This document shows, one piece after another, positions 7,399 through 16,541 of a DNA stretch of 64,000 nucleotides. This DNA comes from PSRI01 sp041484195. GTDB lineage: Bacteria > Bacteroidota > Bacteroidia > Chitinophagales > Chitinophagaceae. The notes under the pieces are model-generated. The model did no database searches, was not told where the DNA came from, and saw nothing but the letters and a program-made list of their open reading frames with translations. Location: the NCBI GenBank assembly GCA_041484195.1, contig JBGPHC010000001.1, positions 310,001-374,000 on the forward strand, written 5' to 3'. The position numbers were made by a program, and so were the translations under genes. Positions within the stretch are counted from its first letter, which is position 1. Each line of letters starts with the position of its first letter.

Positions 7399-9301
7399 AT
7401 TTCCCGCATTTGGCATTAATATTTTGAACCAAATCCTCCGCAAGGTCATAAGCCGACTGCATGTCATTGAATTCATTGTCGGGTGTAAATAAAGCTATTT
7501 CACTCTGATGAATCAGGAGCTGGAACTGATCTACAATCTCTTCTTCAAAACCATGCCGTCTCAGTGCTTCGGCAATATTTTCCTTATTGAGGTAGTTGCC
7601 TGGTTGCTCTAATTTATCATTTAGAAAATCCCAGAGTGCCCGCCTGAGTTCACTGTAGAAAGCCTTACTGTTTTGTTGGATAAGCATTAACCTGGCTTCG
7701 AACAAGGGACTCAACTGGATCGCAGTCATTGAATATTCATCATTGGTCGCAGCCTTTTGAGTAGGTTCCGGAATTTCATTCCCGGCCTGCTTTTCCCCTG
7801 GTGTTTTCCGATAAACTTGCCTAAACAGGAAAATGCCCAAAAATGCCAAGGCCATCGCCGCTGAACTCAATATCCAGACTTTATTTATTCTCAATTCACC
7901 GGATCCATTCGAAGTTGCAATGCCATCCTTGCCGATATTGCCGGATTCCTTCAATGCAGCCCGAATAACACGAAAGTGCACCGTATCAGTTTTTGCCACT
8001 CGGTATTTATTGGTATGCGGATCAAAAAACGAGATTTCGACAGGAGGAATTGAAAAATCTCCTTTCTCCTTGGGCATAAAAGTAAACTGAAAGGTCTTGG
8101 AACCCCTCATGGGCGCCATTGTTTTGAAAAAATCCTCTCTTATTTTCGGTTCGTATGTCTCAACCACCGAAGGCCATTTTACATTTGGCGCATTCATCAC
8201 TCCGAAATTCCCTGCCCCCCTTACGGTCACGCCCAAAGTAGCAATATCATTCATAGCTATCTGAACTTTATTAATTTTGGCTTCAATGCTGAAACTTCCT
8301 ACCGCGCCGTCATAGCTTGCAGGCCTATTCATTTCTGGCAGCGCCCTCACCCTAATGGTTATCGGTTTGCTGGCAATACTAACTTTTTCCACTTCCACGG
8401 CTTCCTTTCCTGTTTCATCTTCTACAAAAGATTGAAGAAGATTTGAAAGCGCTTCGGGGCTGGACTGAAAGGCGTATTCTGCTTTCAGGAAACTGACTTT
8501 ATTCTCCACTTCGGCGGCATCTAACTCCAGCGCCCCGGTCTGCAATGGATATAGCTGTGCTTTCCGGATGAGATAGACATTATATTCCTTTCCATTCCAT
8601 TTTTCTGAAGAAGGCGCTTCGGATTCCGGATTCACCATGTCGTACACGCTAAATCCATTGAAGGAAGGCCTCCTCACAACTCTTGACTCTGATTTGAGCC
8701 GGGTATATAATTTATAGGTGACTACTACGGGCTCCCCTTCAAAACAAGTAGTCTTGTCAACATCAACTTTAATAAACAGATTCCTGCGTATCTTATCTTG
8801 CAGGTCTTCTCCATTTTTCAGGATATAATCACTGAAGAGCTTCATTTGCTCGTTCTTATTTGCATTGCCTGCCCCCTTGAAATGATATTGGTTCCGGGAA
8901 CTGGCGGCACTAACAACCTCGATGGAAAGACTGTTTGATGAAATCAATTTGCCATTTACTTTGGCCGTAGCGGGGGAAAGAATATGGGATCCAACAGATA
9001 GTGGCTGCAGAATGTATATGAATGACCTGGAAGGACAGAGTTTTCCATTATTCAAAATGGTACTTGAAATATATGTTGGGCCTTCAACAATAATAAAGTT
9101 CTTAAAAACGGGAGCGGTGAATTGTTGAACCTCGGATGCGTTATCGATACTATACTGCAACTGGATATAACCATCCATGCCCAGTTTTTGCTTATCCGCT
9201 GAAGCAGTAAACCTCACCTGCCCAAGCACCAATATGCCCGGGCAAACACAACAAACCAAAATTATTACGCGCTTGAGTAAATATTTTTCGATAGCATTCA
9301 T
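7388..9301 (-). CDS. batD: BatD family protein (aerotolerance-associated)
   Basis: 637-residue exported membrane protein: signal peptide (VIILVCCVCPGILVLGQ), several beta-sandwich repeats typical of BatD, a single C-terminal membrane helix (WILSSAAMALAFLGIFLF), and a cytoplasmic tail. Bat proteins are linked to oxygen tolerance and stress in Bacteroidota and usually sit in a moxR-batA-batB-batC-batD cluster; here no other bat gene is within the window. The frame is open to 9340, but a -7 box at 9347-9354 puts the transcript start near 9340, favouring ATG 9301. Confidence 0.85.
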   Translation of the reverse strand: MNAIEKYLLKRVIILVCCVCPGILVLGQVRFTASADKQKLGMDGYIQLQYSIDNASEVQQFTAPVFKNFIIVEGPTYISSTILNNGKLCPSRSFIYILQPLSVGSHILSPATAKVNGKLISSNSLSIEVVSAASSRNQYHFKGAGNANKNEQMKLFSDYILKNGEDLQDKIRRNLFIKVDVDKTTCFEGEPVVVTYKLYTRLKSESRVVRRPSFNGFSVYDMVNPESEAPSSEKWNGKEYNVYLIRKAQLYPLQTGALELDAAEVENKVSFLKAEYAFQSSPEALSNLLQSFVEDETGKEAVEVEKVSIASKPITIRVRALPEMNRPASYDGAVGSFSIEAKINKVQIAMNDIATLGVTVRGAGNFGVMNAPNVKWPSVVETYEPKIREDFFKTMAPMRGSKTFQFTFMPKEKGDFSIPPVEISFFDPHTNKYRVAKTDTVHFRVIRAALKESGNIGKDGIATSNGSGELRINKVWILSSAAMALAFLGIFLFRQVYRKTPGEKQAGNEIPEPTQKAATNDEYSMTAIQLSPLFEARLMLIQQNSKAFYSELRRALWDFLNDKLEQPGNYLNKENIAEALRRHGFEEEIVDQFQLLIHQSEIALFTPDNEFNDMQSAYDLAEDLVQNINAKCGKFNP

Positions 9302-9346
9302 ATTACAGGTCATCTCTCTCACTCCTAATTCGAATTCCACTCTCTA

Positions 9347-9354
9347 CAAATATA
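9347..9354 (-). promoter_or_regulatory. batD -7 promoter element
   Basis: Minus-strand TATATTTG, an exact TAnnTTTG match, 46 bases upstream of ATG 9301. No clear TTG is present at the -33 distance. Confidence 0.4.
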
Positions 9355-9503
9355 ATCTTCTACCGACAGCGATCTATGGGTAATCACAGTTAAATATCAG
9401 TTAAAGAGAAGCACCAGTGCAGGTTTCAGGCAGGGAGGCACATGACAATTTCGATGGATGCATGAATGCCAATCATGAAGGCGGCTGTCGTCTGCTCAGA
9501 TTT

Positions 9504-10202
9504 TTACAAATCACCCAGTTGCGGTCGAACCACTATCTCTTCCACGCAGGCCTGAGGCGAAAGATGAGAAGCAGACCATACTATTTCTGCAATATCTTTG
9601 GCCTCCATGATGCGTTCGGGCGCCACTCCGCTGGCTTTCCAGGAATCAGTATATGCAGCGCCTGGCAAAACGGAAGTCACTTTAATATTATAAGGCTTCA
9701 TTTCCTCTCTCAGATTTTTTGAAAAGCCATAGAGGGCGAATTTGCTGATACTGTATGCACCCCCATTATTGTATGCTTTCAGGGATGCGATGGAGCAGAT
9801 ATTGAATATATGCCCTGATTTTCTTTCCATCATTGCCGGCAACAATGTACGTGTGAGATGATATGCGCTGCAAAGATTCACCGCCAGCATATGCTCCAGA
9901 TTCCCTTCCGGTTCATTGTATACGCTCCCCGGATCGAACAAACCTGCATTATTGACCACGATATCCGGTACTCCATAACCGAGGCACCAGGTTCCCAACG
10001 CCTTTGCCTCTTCCTTAATTGACAGATCGAAGGCCTTGACTCTGATAGTTGTGGCCGGATATTCTTTCATCAATTCAATTGCGACTGACTGTAAAGTTTT
10101 CTCGTTTCTGGAGCATAGAAAAAGTTGATGACCATCTGCGGCGAATTTTGACGCGATGGCTTTACCAAATCCTTTTGATGCTCCTGTGATTAGTATGTTC
10201 AT
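9504..10202 (-). CDS. Short-chain dehydrogenase/reductase (classical SDR)
   Basis: 232 residues with the NAD(P)-binding TGASKGFG at residues 6-13, NNAG, a catalytic Ser in the NICSIAS block, and YSISK (YxxxK). Resembles sepiapterin-reductase-like or 3-oxoacyl-ACP-reductase-like SDRs, but the substrate cannot be told. The frame is open to 10382, but the Rossmann motif starts at ATG 10202 and a good promoter lies at 10248-10276. Divergent from the HAD phosphatase gene. Confidence 0.9.
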   Translation of the reverse strand: MNILITGASKGFGKAIASKFAADGHQLFLCSRNEKTLQSVAIELMKEYPATTIRVKAFDLSIKEEAKALGTWCLGYGVPDIVVNNAGLFDPGSVYNEPEGNLEHMLAVNLCSAYHLTRTLLPAMMERKSGHIFNICSIASLKAYNNGGAYSISKFALYGFSKNLREEMKPYNIKVTSVLPGAAYTDSWKASGVAPERIMEAKDIAEIVWSASHLSPQACVEEIVVRPQLGDL

Positions 10203-10247
10203 AGATTGAAAATAGATTGGAAAAAGAAGGCATTTAAGAGCAGGTAA

Positions 10248-10276
10248 CAAATGTATAAACAAATCACTTGAGCCAA
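10248..10276 (-). promoter_or_regulatory. SDR gene promoter
   Basis: Minus strand: TTG (10276-10274, within TTTG), 18 bases, TACATTTG (10255-10248). Good match to the Bacteroidota consensus; transcript start expected near 10241, a leader of about 39 bases. Confidence 0.6.
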
Positions 10277-10282
10277 ACCCTG

Positions 10283-10290
10283 TATTTTTG
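10283..10290 (+). promoter_or_regulatory. HAD phosphatase gene -7 element
   Basis: TATTTTTG, an exact TAnnTTTG match, 28 bases before the ATG at 10319. No well-spaced TTG upstream. It lies beside the divergent SDR promoter. Confidence 0.4.
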
Positions 10291-10318
10291 TAGCAGTTTG
10301 AGGAAATTGACAAAAGGC

Positions 10319-11014
10319 ATGAAATACAAACATCTTTTTTTTGATCTGGACCATACCCTATGGGATTTTGAATCAAATGCAAAACTCACGCTGGAAGAGT
10401 TGTTTCATGAGTTCAATCTCGAGTCACGCGGTATCGACAACTTTGAAAAATTCTATAGCACTTATACTTATCACAATGAAAGACTCTGGGTGCGCTACCG
10501 AAAAGGTTTTATTAAGAGGGAGGAGCTTCGCTGGAAGCGCATGTGGCTGACCCTGGTGGATTGCAAAGTAGGGGATGAAGCGCTTGCCAGATCCCTGGGC
10601 AACAAATTCCTGGACAATCTCCCTTCCCGGACATTATTATTCCCTTATGCAATTGAAATCCTGCAATGGCTCAGAGACCGCGGCTATGAACTCCATCTCA
10701 TCACCAATGGATTCGAAGTCACGCAATACAGCAAGCTGAAATATTCAGGGCTGGATAAATTTTTCACTGAAGTCATCACTTCCGAAGCCAGCAACAGCCT
10801 AAAACCACATAAGGAGATATTTGAATACGCATTTCAAAAGACCGGCGCCATCCCTTCGGAAAGCCTGATGCTGGGAGATGATATTGAAGCGGATATTATC
10901 GGCGCACAAAAAGCAGGCATGGACCAGGTTTATGTGAATCACAAAAACATCGATCCACCTGTTGTTCCAACCTATACAATCCATACATTGAAAGAGCTGG
11001 AACAAATTCTTTAG
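10319..11014 (+). CDS. HAD-family hydrolase, YjjG-type nucleotidase
   Basis: 231-residue HAD phosphatase. Motif I is FFDLDHTLWDFE (nucleophile Asp near residue 8 and acid Asp near 10), motif II is HLITNGFE, a conserved Lys precedes HKEIFEYAFQKTG, and motif IV is GDDIEADIIGA. The noncanonical nucleotidase YjjG of E. coli has the same HTLWDFE signature and removes phosphate from pyrimidine nucleoside monophosphates including modified ones; that activity is inferred. ATG 10319 starts the protein just before motif I. Confidence 0.88.
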   Translation: MKYKHLFFDLDHTLWDFESNAKLTLEELFHEFNLESRGIDNFEKFYSTYTYHNERLWVRYRKGFIKREELRWKRMWLTLVDCKVGDEALARSLGNKFLDNLPSRTLLFPYAIEILQWLRDRGYELHLITNGFEVTQYSKLKYSGLDKFFTEVITSEASNSLKPHKEIFEYAFQKTGAIPSESLMLGDDIEADIIGAQKAGMDQVYVNHKNIDPPVVPTYTIHTLKELEQIL

Positions 11015-11072
11015 ACTACGACCGGGGTATAACTCCTATCAGTAGTTGCATTCCAGGCCCTTAGGCCTGATC

Positions 11073-11729
11073 TCACCAACTGGCGATGACCGATATGCCA
11101 CATTTCACTTTTTGGTTCAATGTCACCTCCACCTTGGTTCCAACGGGCAATAAAACATCCACCCGGCTGCCAAATTTGATGAATCCCATTTCGGAATTCT
11201 GCTCCACTTTCTGACCCTTGACCAAATAGTTCACTATGCGTCTTGCTACAGCGCCCGCAATCTGCTTCACGAGGACCTCTGCTTTTGCATGTCTGATCAC
11301 AACGCTATGCCGTTCGTTCTCAGTGGAAGATTTGGGGTTCCAGGCCACCAGGTATTTCCCCTTATGGTACTCACTATACACCACTTCGCCCCCGACGGGA
11401 CATAAATTGCGGTGAACATTGGCGGGGCTCATGAAGATTGATATTTGCAGGCGCTTATCTTTGAAATACTCCTGATCAACCGTTTCCTCAATAACAACTA
11501 CTTTGCCGTCGGCGGGCGCAATGATCTTGTTTTCATCATTTGTAAAATGTCTCTTGGGAACCCTGAAAAATGATATGATAAAGCAAAAGAAAATGAATGA
11601 GAGTATGAAAATAAGCCAGCCCAGCCAGGGAATGCTATAGCTCAGAAAATAAAAAGATATCAGATTCAACACCACGAATAGTAGTGCGCTGAGGGCAATT
11701 GTCTGGTATCCTTCTTTGTGAATAGTCAT
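11073..11729 (-). CDS. psd: Phosphatidylserine decarboxylase proenzyme
   Basis: Makes phosphatidylethanolamine from phosphatidylserine in the inner membrane. The 218-residue protein is of the short (archaetidylserine-type) class: two N-terminal membrane helices (about 10-55), the APADGKV motif near residue 71, SPANVHRN, and the self-cleavage site FGSRVDVLLP, where the chain is expected to break between Gly187 and Ser188 and leave a pyruvoyl cofactor on Ser188. It lies downstream of cdsA, which makes the CDP-diacylglycerol precursor. It also has its own -7 box. Confidence 0.93.
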   Translation of the reverse strand: MTIHKEGYQTIALSALLFVVLNLISFYFLSYSIPWLGWLIFILSFIFFCFIISFFRVPKRHFTNDENKIIAPADGKVVVIEETVDQEYFKDKRLQISIFMSPANVHRNLCPVGGEVVYSEYHKGKYLVAWNPKSSTENERHSVVIRHAKAEVLVKQIAGAVARRIVNYLVKGQKVEQNSEMGFIKFGSRVDVLLPVGTKVEVTLNQKVKCGISVIASW

Positions 11730-11746
11730 GAGAAGGGGTTAAAGTG

Positions 11747-11754
11747 CAAATATA
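11747..11754 (-). promoter_or_regulatory. psd -7 promoter element
   Basis: Minus-strand TATATTTG, exact TAnnTTTG; predicted start near 11740, about 11 bases ahead of the psd ATG. It lies in the 82-base gap after cdsA. Confidence 0.4.
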
Positions 11755-11811
11755 ATAAATAGGTGGGCAAGCAGTAAAGCAGGAACGGCAAATGAAGAGC
11801 ATTCTGTCGGG

Positions 11812-12693
11812 CTACGTGAGCACTAACAATTTTACATATAGCCAAACCATCGGAGTGGCTATCAACAGCGAATCAAAGCGATCCAGGGCGCCGCCATGCC
11901 CCGGCATGATCTGACCGCTGTCTTTAATATTGGCCATACGCTTCAGTTTACTTTCAAGCAGGTCTCCGGCTGTACCTGCAATTGCGGCTATACCAGCTAT
12001 GAAGCAGGCGTCTGATATACTGAGTCGCAGCCAATAAGCCAGGAGGCCTATTACCACTATGCAAAGCAGTATCCCGCCGATGGTACCTTCCCAGGTCTTC
12101 CTGGGTGAGATTTTTGAAAGAGGAGTTTTTCCAATCATCGAACCCATTATATAAGCCATGGTATCATTGATCCAAACGGAAAATACAATACTGATTGGAA
12201 TCAGCCATCCCAGCTCAAATATTTTTCCATTGGCAGACATCCATGTCTCGCGGATGGATCTCAAGTCGATCATCAATCCCCAACTCAATGAAATATAAAG
12301 CAGCCCCAGAGCGGAGTACGCGATATTCCTCAGATTTAGCTGACGTGCAAATAAGATCTCAACGATGGGTAACACAAAAGCAAATAAGAGGCAGAGCCAC
12401 CACCCGATAGCGTGCAGGCTGAGATCTCCGATTCGCCAATCATCACTGGTGAAATACATCATGATGGACCATCCCGCCATAACCACACCGTATTTATGAA
12501 ATGGGCTGATCTCACTGTAACCTTTGTCAATCAATCCTATCATGCGCTGGTATTCGAACCAGCATAGAAAATGAATGAGGGAAAATAACAGGAAGAAACC
12601 CCACCGGTTCCAAAGCAGGCCCGTGAGCATCACCACCACAAAAACTGCGGCCGTGAGTGCGCGTGTCCTGAATGTTTGCCAGTTAAATGCCAT
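11812..12693 (-). CDS. cdsA: Phosphatidate cytidylyltransferase (CDP-DAG synthase)
   Basis: Converts phosphatidate and CTP to CDP-diacylglycerol in the cytoplasmic membrane. 293 residues, about eight membrane helices, and the C-terminal family signature SKLKRMANIKDSGQ followed by PGHGGALDRFDS near residue 250-275. ATG 12693 (MAFNWQTFRTRALT) is preferred over the upstream 12732 because it matches the usual N-terminus. Followed by psd in the same direction; together they form the head of phosphatidylethanolamine synthesis. Confidence 0.93.
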   Translation of the reverse strand: MAFNWQTFRTRALTAAVFVVVMLTGLLWNRWGFFLLFSLIHFLCWFEYQRMIGLIDKGYSEISPFHKYGVVMAGWSIMMYFTSDDWRIGDLSLHAIGWWLCLLFAFVLPIVEILFARQLNLRNIAYSALGLLYISLSWGLMIDLRSIRETWMSANGKIFELGWLIPISIVFSVWINDTMAYIMGSMIGKTPLSKISPRKTWEGTIGGILLCIVVIGLLAYWLRLSISDACFIAGIAAIAGTAGDLLESKLKRMANIKDSGQIMPGHGGALDRFDSLLIATPMVWLYVKLLVLT

Positions 12694-12818
12694 CTGAATT
12701 TGAATGAGCCTGCAAGTCTGAAAGTAGTTCAAAAATTTGGAAGTGAAATCAGCCTGCTTCAGTTCTTGATTTTTCCCCGTATAGAGTATTTCGAATCAAG
12801 CCGGGCCGCTATCATTTC

Positions 12819-13775
12819 TTATTGTAATAATTCCGCCGATTGACGGCCCGGTAGATTTCCTGCCTCATCTGGATAGCTTTTCCTGACATCTTCGGATATT
12901 TTCTTAAAAAGCATGAACAAGCCTACCAATACAAATGCAGCCGCTAACCCCCACCAAATTGGATAAGTTTCCTCCATGGAATCTTTGATTGATTTACCCT
13001 GCTTTGTAAGAATATACATCTGAGTCACCGCCAATCCATTGTTGAAAAAATGAGCCAGTACGTTGAGCCAGATATTGCCCGTATAGTAGAAAATCAATCC
13101 GAGTACATATCCCAAAGCCACCCTGCCCAGGAATCCATAAAATGAAAAATGGGCCAGGCTGAAAATAATGCTGGTTATCAGAATTGAGAGCCAGGATATT
13201 CTGGTAGAACGATATAAATAGGTCTGCATAGCTCCTCTGAAGAATGTCTCTTCAAACAAAGCAGGCAGGAAAGCGATGATGATAAGTGTGATAATATAGT
13301 CTGCCAGAGTCCTTATTTGAGCCATTGCCTGCACCTGATCTGAATAGGAATCCTCCAAATGTTTAAAATAATCCATCAATGGTTTGGCCAGCGGAATTTT
13401 TTGGTTGATCTCACCCAGGGCGCCGGCAAGAAAAACGCTCACAAACATGATCACGAGTACCAGGAAGACCTGCTTATAATTGAAATGACTCTTATACCCG
13501 AGGAGCTTCATTGGCTTTCGGTTAGCCATGCGCGCGGTAATATAGGCCGGAACAAAGAATGCAAAAAAAGTTGAAATTACCTGAACCACACGCAGGGCAT
13601 TTACATTGGCGGGATTGAACATTCCCTTTTGCATACTAGTTAACTTTTCCCCCGTCATCAGCAACCATACAGGAATACTTATGAAGCTCCCTATCAACAA
13701 ACCGACAAATCCGAATGCAATCAGTACAAAAAAAGCACCTATATAAGACAAATTCTTTGAATTAGAGTAATACAT
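12819..13775 (-). CDS. CPBP-family intramembrane metalloprotease
   Basis: 318 residues with about eight membrane helices. It carries the CPBP/Rce1 motifs: EETFFR (Glu175, Glu176, Arg180), FSLAHFSF with a His two helices later, and HFFNNG with His and Asn. These residues bind the catalytic metal in the family. A cytoplasmic tail ends the protein. Bacterial members act in bacteriocin processing, immunity or unknown tasks; no bacteriocin gene is nearby, so the substrate is unknown. Confidence 0.9.
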   Translation of the reverse strand: MYYSNSKNLSYIGAFFVLIAFGFVGLLIGSFISIPVWLLMTGEKLTSMQKGMFNPANVNALRVVQVISTFFAFFVPAYITARMANRKPMKLLGYKSHFNYKQVFLVLVIMFVSVFLAGALGEINQKIPLAKPLMDYFKHLEDSYSDQVQAMAQIRTLADYIITLIIIAFLPALFEETFFRGAMQTYLYRSTRISWLSILITSIIFSLAHFSFYGFLGRVALGYVLGLIFYYTGNIWLNVLAHFFNNGLAVTQMYILTKQGKSIKDSMEETYPIWWGLAAAFVLVGLFMLFKKISEDVRKSYPDEAGNLPGRQSAELLQ

Positions 13776-13795
13776 CCTTTTACAAGATTAGTGTG

Positions 13796-13803
13796 TAAAT
13801 TTG
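13796..13803 (+). promoter_or_regulatory. dus -7 promoter element
   Basis: TAAATTTG, exact TAnnTTTG, 64 bases before ATG 13868. It supports a start downstream of 13810 and hence ATG 13868 over 13817. No clear TTG at the -33 position. Confidence 0.4.
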
Positions 13804-13867
13804 CAACCCGGATTTTGTGGTACCCATAGGACCACATTCCGCATTCGATTATGGATTCATTATCAGC

Positions 13868-14908
13868 ATGGTAAACATCGGCAATATACAACTTCCTGAA
13901 TTTCCGCTTCTCCTGGCTCCTATGGAAGATGTCAGTGATCCTCCCTTTCGGTATGTGTGCAAACAAAATGGCGCCGACCTGATGTACAGTGAGTTCATAT
14001 CCAGTGAAGGGCTGATCCGGGATGCCATAAAAAGCAAAAAAAAGCTGGATTTTTCAGAATTTGAAAGGCCATTTGGGGTGCAAATATTCGGGGGAGATGA
14101 AGAAGCCATGGCCCTCAGCGCGAGGATAGTAGACGCGGTGCAGCCCGACATCCTGGACATCAATTTCGGCTGTCCGGTTAAAAAAGTGGTATGCAAAGGT
14201 GCCGGAGCCGCAATTTTGAAAGACGTGGACCAAATGGTTCGTTTAACCTGGGCCGTTGTAAATTCGACCTCCCTGCCTGTAACCGTAAAAACGAGGCTGG
14301 GATGGGATGACAATTCCAGGAATATCCTGGAAGTGGCGAAGCGCCTGCAGGATACCGGTATCAAAGCCCTCACCATTCACGGCAGGACCCGTGCCCAGCT
14401 ATACAAGGGAGAAGCAGACTGGACTCTGATCGCTGCGGTGAAAAATGATCCGGGTATTCAGATACCCATCTTTGGCAATGGAGATATCGATTCTCCGCAA
14501 AAAGCATCCGACTACAAAAATAAATATGGCGTTGATGGTATCATGATCGGCCGCGCGGCTATCGGCTACCCCTGGATATTTAAGGAAATCAAACATTATC
14601 TCCGTGCTGGAGAATTACTGGAACCTCCTACCGTAGATGAACGCGTCCAAGTATGCCGCACCCATCTCCGGAAATCAGTTGAATGGAAAGGAGCCATACT
14701 GGGCATCCTCGAAATGCGCCGCCACTATACTAACTATTTGAAAGGCCTGCCACATATAAAGGATTATCGCCTGAAACTGGTTACCGTAAAAACTTTGCAG
14801 GAGGTTGAATTAATTCTCGATGAAATCAGAGAAAAATATGAAGGTTTTGTGCCAGAGCGGGAAACAGTTTCGCTCCCCCCGCTGATATTGGCAGAATGCG
14901 CTTATTAG
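13868..14908 (+). CDS. dusB: tRNA-dihydrouridine synthase (DusB-like)
   Basis: FMN enzyme that reduces specific uridines in tRNA D-loops. 346 residues: TIM barrel with LLLAPMEDVSDPPFR at the start, the catalytic-cysteine motif NFGCPVKKV (Cys102), HGRTRAQLYKG, and the phosphate-binding GNGDI and GIMIGRAAIG, followed by a helical tRNA-binding domain. Residue pattern fits DusB; the exact modified position is inferred. Start chosen at ATG 13868, just before the first barrel strand. Confidence 0.93.
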   Translation: MVNIGNIQLPEFPLLLAPMEDVSDPPFRYVCKQNGADLMYSEFISSEGLIRDAIKSKKKLDFSEFERPFGVQIFGGDEEAMALSARIVDAVQPDILDINFGCPVKKVVCKGAGAAILKDVDQMVRLTWAVVNSTSLPVTVKTRLGWDDNSRNILEVAKRLQDTGIKALTIHGRTRAQLYKGEADWTLIAAVKNDPGIQIPIFGNGDIDSPQKASDYKNKYGVDGIMIGRAAIGYPWIFKEIKHYLRAGELLEPPTVDERVQVCRTHLRKSVEWKGAILGILEMRRHYTNYLKGLPHIKDYRLKLVTVKTLQEVELILDEIREKYEGFVPERETVSLPPLILAECAY

Positions 14909-15072
14909 ACGCAAATATGCCGGTTTGGATTTACTCCTATTTATTTCCCAATATTTATCGGCGGTATTCCCATTGCAATAATCCTATGTAACTTGAATTC
15001 TATTTTATTATCATTATACTGGTCCGGGCCTTTCTCTTATTTTGCAGGATTATCTGTTTTAGTTACCTCTTC

Positions 15073-15957
15073 GTGGCAGTAACCTTATTTCTTTTTGATG
15101 CTTTCATTCAGTTCCGCGATAACGACAAGGTCCTTCTTCGCTATTTCAGCAAGAAAAATATCGAGGCAAAAATCCGGTACTATCAATCAGGCGGCGGGAA
15201 AATCAGATATATCTCAATTGGCAATCCAAATGCAAGCGCAACAGTTCCATTCATACATGGGGCGCCCAGCTCCATCAGTTATTTCAGGAATTATCTGGCC
15301 GACAGCTCGCTATTGAAAAATGCCCAGTTGTTTGCCGAGGACCGGCCGGGATATGGTTATTCAGGATTCGGAAACCCTGAGACTTCCATTCAAGAACAAG
15401 CCGAAATGATCAGGCCCATCCTGGACAGGCTTCACCATATTAACCACCCCGTAATCGTTGTGGGAGTCTCATATGGAACTTCTGTAGCATGCAGACTGGC
15501 CATGGATCACCCCGGGCTGGTGGATGGATTGGCACTGGTGGCTCCGGCACTTGCTCCCGGTGAGGAAAAAATTCCCGCCATCGCCTACACAATAGAAAAT
15601 CCATTGATAAAGTGGATGATTCCCAGAATGCTCATATCGGCCAATTCGGAAAAATTAAGTCACAAGGAAGAATTGACTAAGAGGCTGGGAGGCTGGAATA
15701 AGATTATGGTTCCGGTGAAATACCTGCAGGGTGCGGAAGACGGGCTTGTTTATCCCTCCAATGCCATATTCGCCAAAGAAAAATTAACCTGCGCGGCATG
15801 CCTGGATGTACAGCTCATTCCCGGACGCGGTCACCTCATTGCATTTTCGGAACAAAAGCTCATAGGAAATTCGATTCATGAAATGCTTGAACTGTCTCAT
15901 CATTTCTATCCAGCCAAAAAACAACGGAAAGGGCAGGAATTGGTCATGACTTATTGA
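15073..15957 (+). CDS. Alpha/beta hydrolase, membrane-anchored or exported
   Basis: 294 residues from a GTG codon. Oxyanion motif HGAPSS (about 62-67), nucleophile Ser133 in GVSYGTS, acid Asp in GAEDGLVYP, and His in GRGHLI form a complete triad. Substrate unknown. No ATG is available: the frame is open back to 14992 and that stretch encodes a strongly hydrophobic segment, so the true start may be a rarer codon upstream that adds a membrane helix. Its 3' end overlaps the convergent next gene by 14 bases. Confidence 0.8.
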   Translation: MAVTLFLFDAFIQFRDNDKVLLRYFSKKNIEAKIRYYQSGGGKIRYISIGNPNASATVPFIHGAPSSISYFRNYLADSSLLKNAQLFAEDRPGYGYSGFGNPETSIQEQAEMIRPILDRLHHINHPVIVVGVSYGTSVACRLAMDHPGLVDGLALVAPALAPGEEKIPAIAYTIENPLIKWMIPRMLISANSEKLSHKEELTKRLGGWNKIMVPVKYLQGAEDGLVYPSNAIFAKEKLTCAACLDVQLIPGRGHLIAFSEQKLIGNSIHEMLELSHHFYPAKKQRKGQELVMTY

Positions 15958-16459
15958 CGAATATTTCCAGACCAGTGGAATATTTTATGGCTCTTTTTTC
16001 TGCTAAATAGTCGGCACCCAACATTATGGCAGATTGAATGGCCAGGGTTATTCCAAGGCCATACCAGAAGGCGCTGCCTTCATGGTTCCTGAAAATGAAT
16101 ACCAGGATGAGTCCCACCAGGATCAAAAACAGCTCCACCCACCTATAAAAAACAAAATTCTTATTCACCGTTTTCATTCGGGGCAGCTCTTGCGTTTTCA
16201 ATTTACCCGGATCCATATCATATGCATATACATTTTCAATGCGTTGGTTATCGCTTCTGCTATAAACCGTAAGTCCCACAATGGCCTGGATCAATCCTAT
16301 GACCAGCAAAGGAATGGCAGCTCCTTTGTAAAATGTGGTTTTCCAATAGAAAAAAAATGCAAGTGCCATAATGATGGCAATGATTCCCACTACTATAAAA
16401 AGCAGGCTCTCCTGTTTCTCAGCGGTGAAATATTTTTCAATGTCGGTTTTGGCGAACAT
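15944..16459 (-). CDS. Four-helix membrane protein of unknown function
   Basis: 171 residues. Helix pairs at about 20-37 and 47-65, a polar loop, then pairs at about 108-125 and 130-150. No catalytic motif seen. Not recognised beyond a small Bacteroidota membrane protein; it lies next to the glutathione peroxidase gene on the same strand with an 82-base gap. Confidence 0.7.
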   Translation of the reverse strand: MFAKTDIEKYFTAEKQESLLFIVVGIIAIIMALAFFFYWKTTFYKGAAIPLLVIGLIQAIVGLTVYSRSDNQRIENVYAYDMDPGKLKTQELPRMKTVNKNFVFYRWVELFLILVGLILVFIFRNHEGSAFWYGLGITLAIQSAIMLGADYLAEKRAIKYSTGLEIFVNKS

Positions 16460-16541
16460 GAAGTATGGTTTAATTGCCCTTATTCCCTGAACAGGCTAAT
16501 TGATCTGAATCAGTCTGGCCGTTCGGCTCAGCAAGTCAATA

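Noticed and set aside
9177..9722. Plus-strand frames opposite batD and the SDR gene
   Set aside because: Opposite strand of recognised genes; no motif or promoter.
11056..11071. Palindrome CAGGCCcttaGGCCTG between the HAD and psd genes as a terminator
   Set aside because: Stem is only 6 bp and no T-run follows on either strand.
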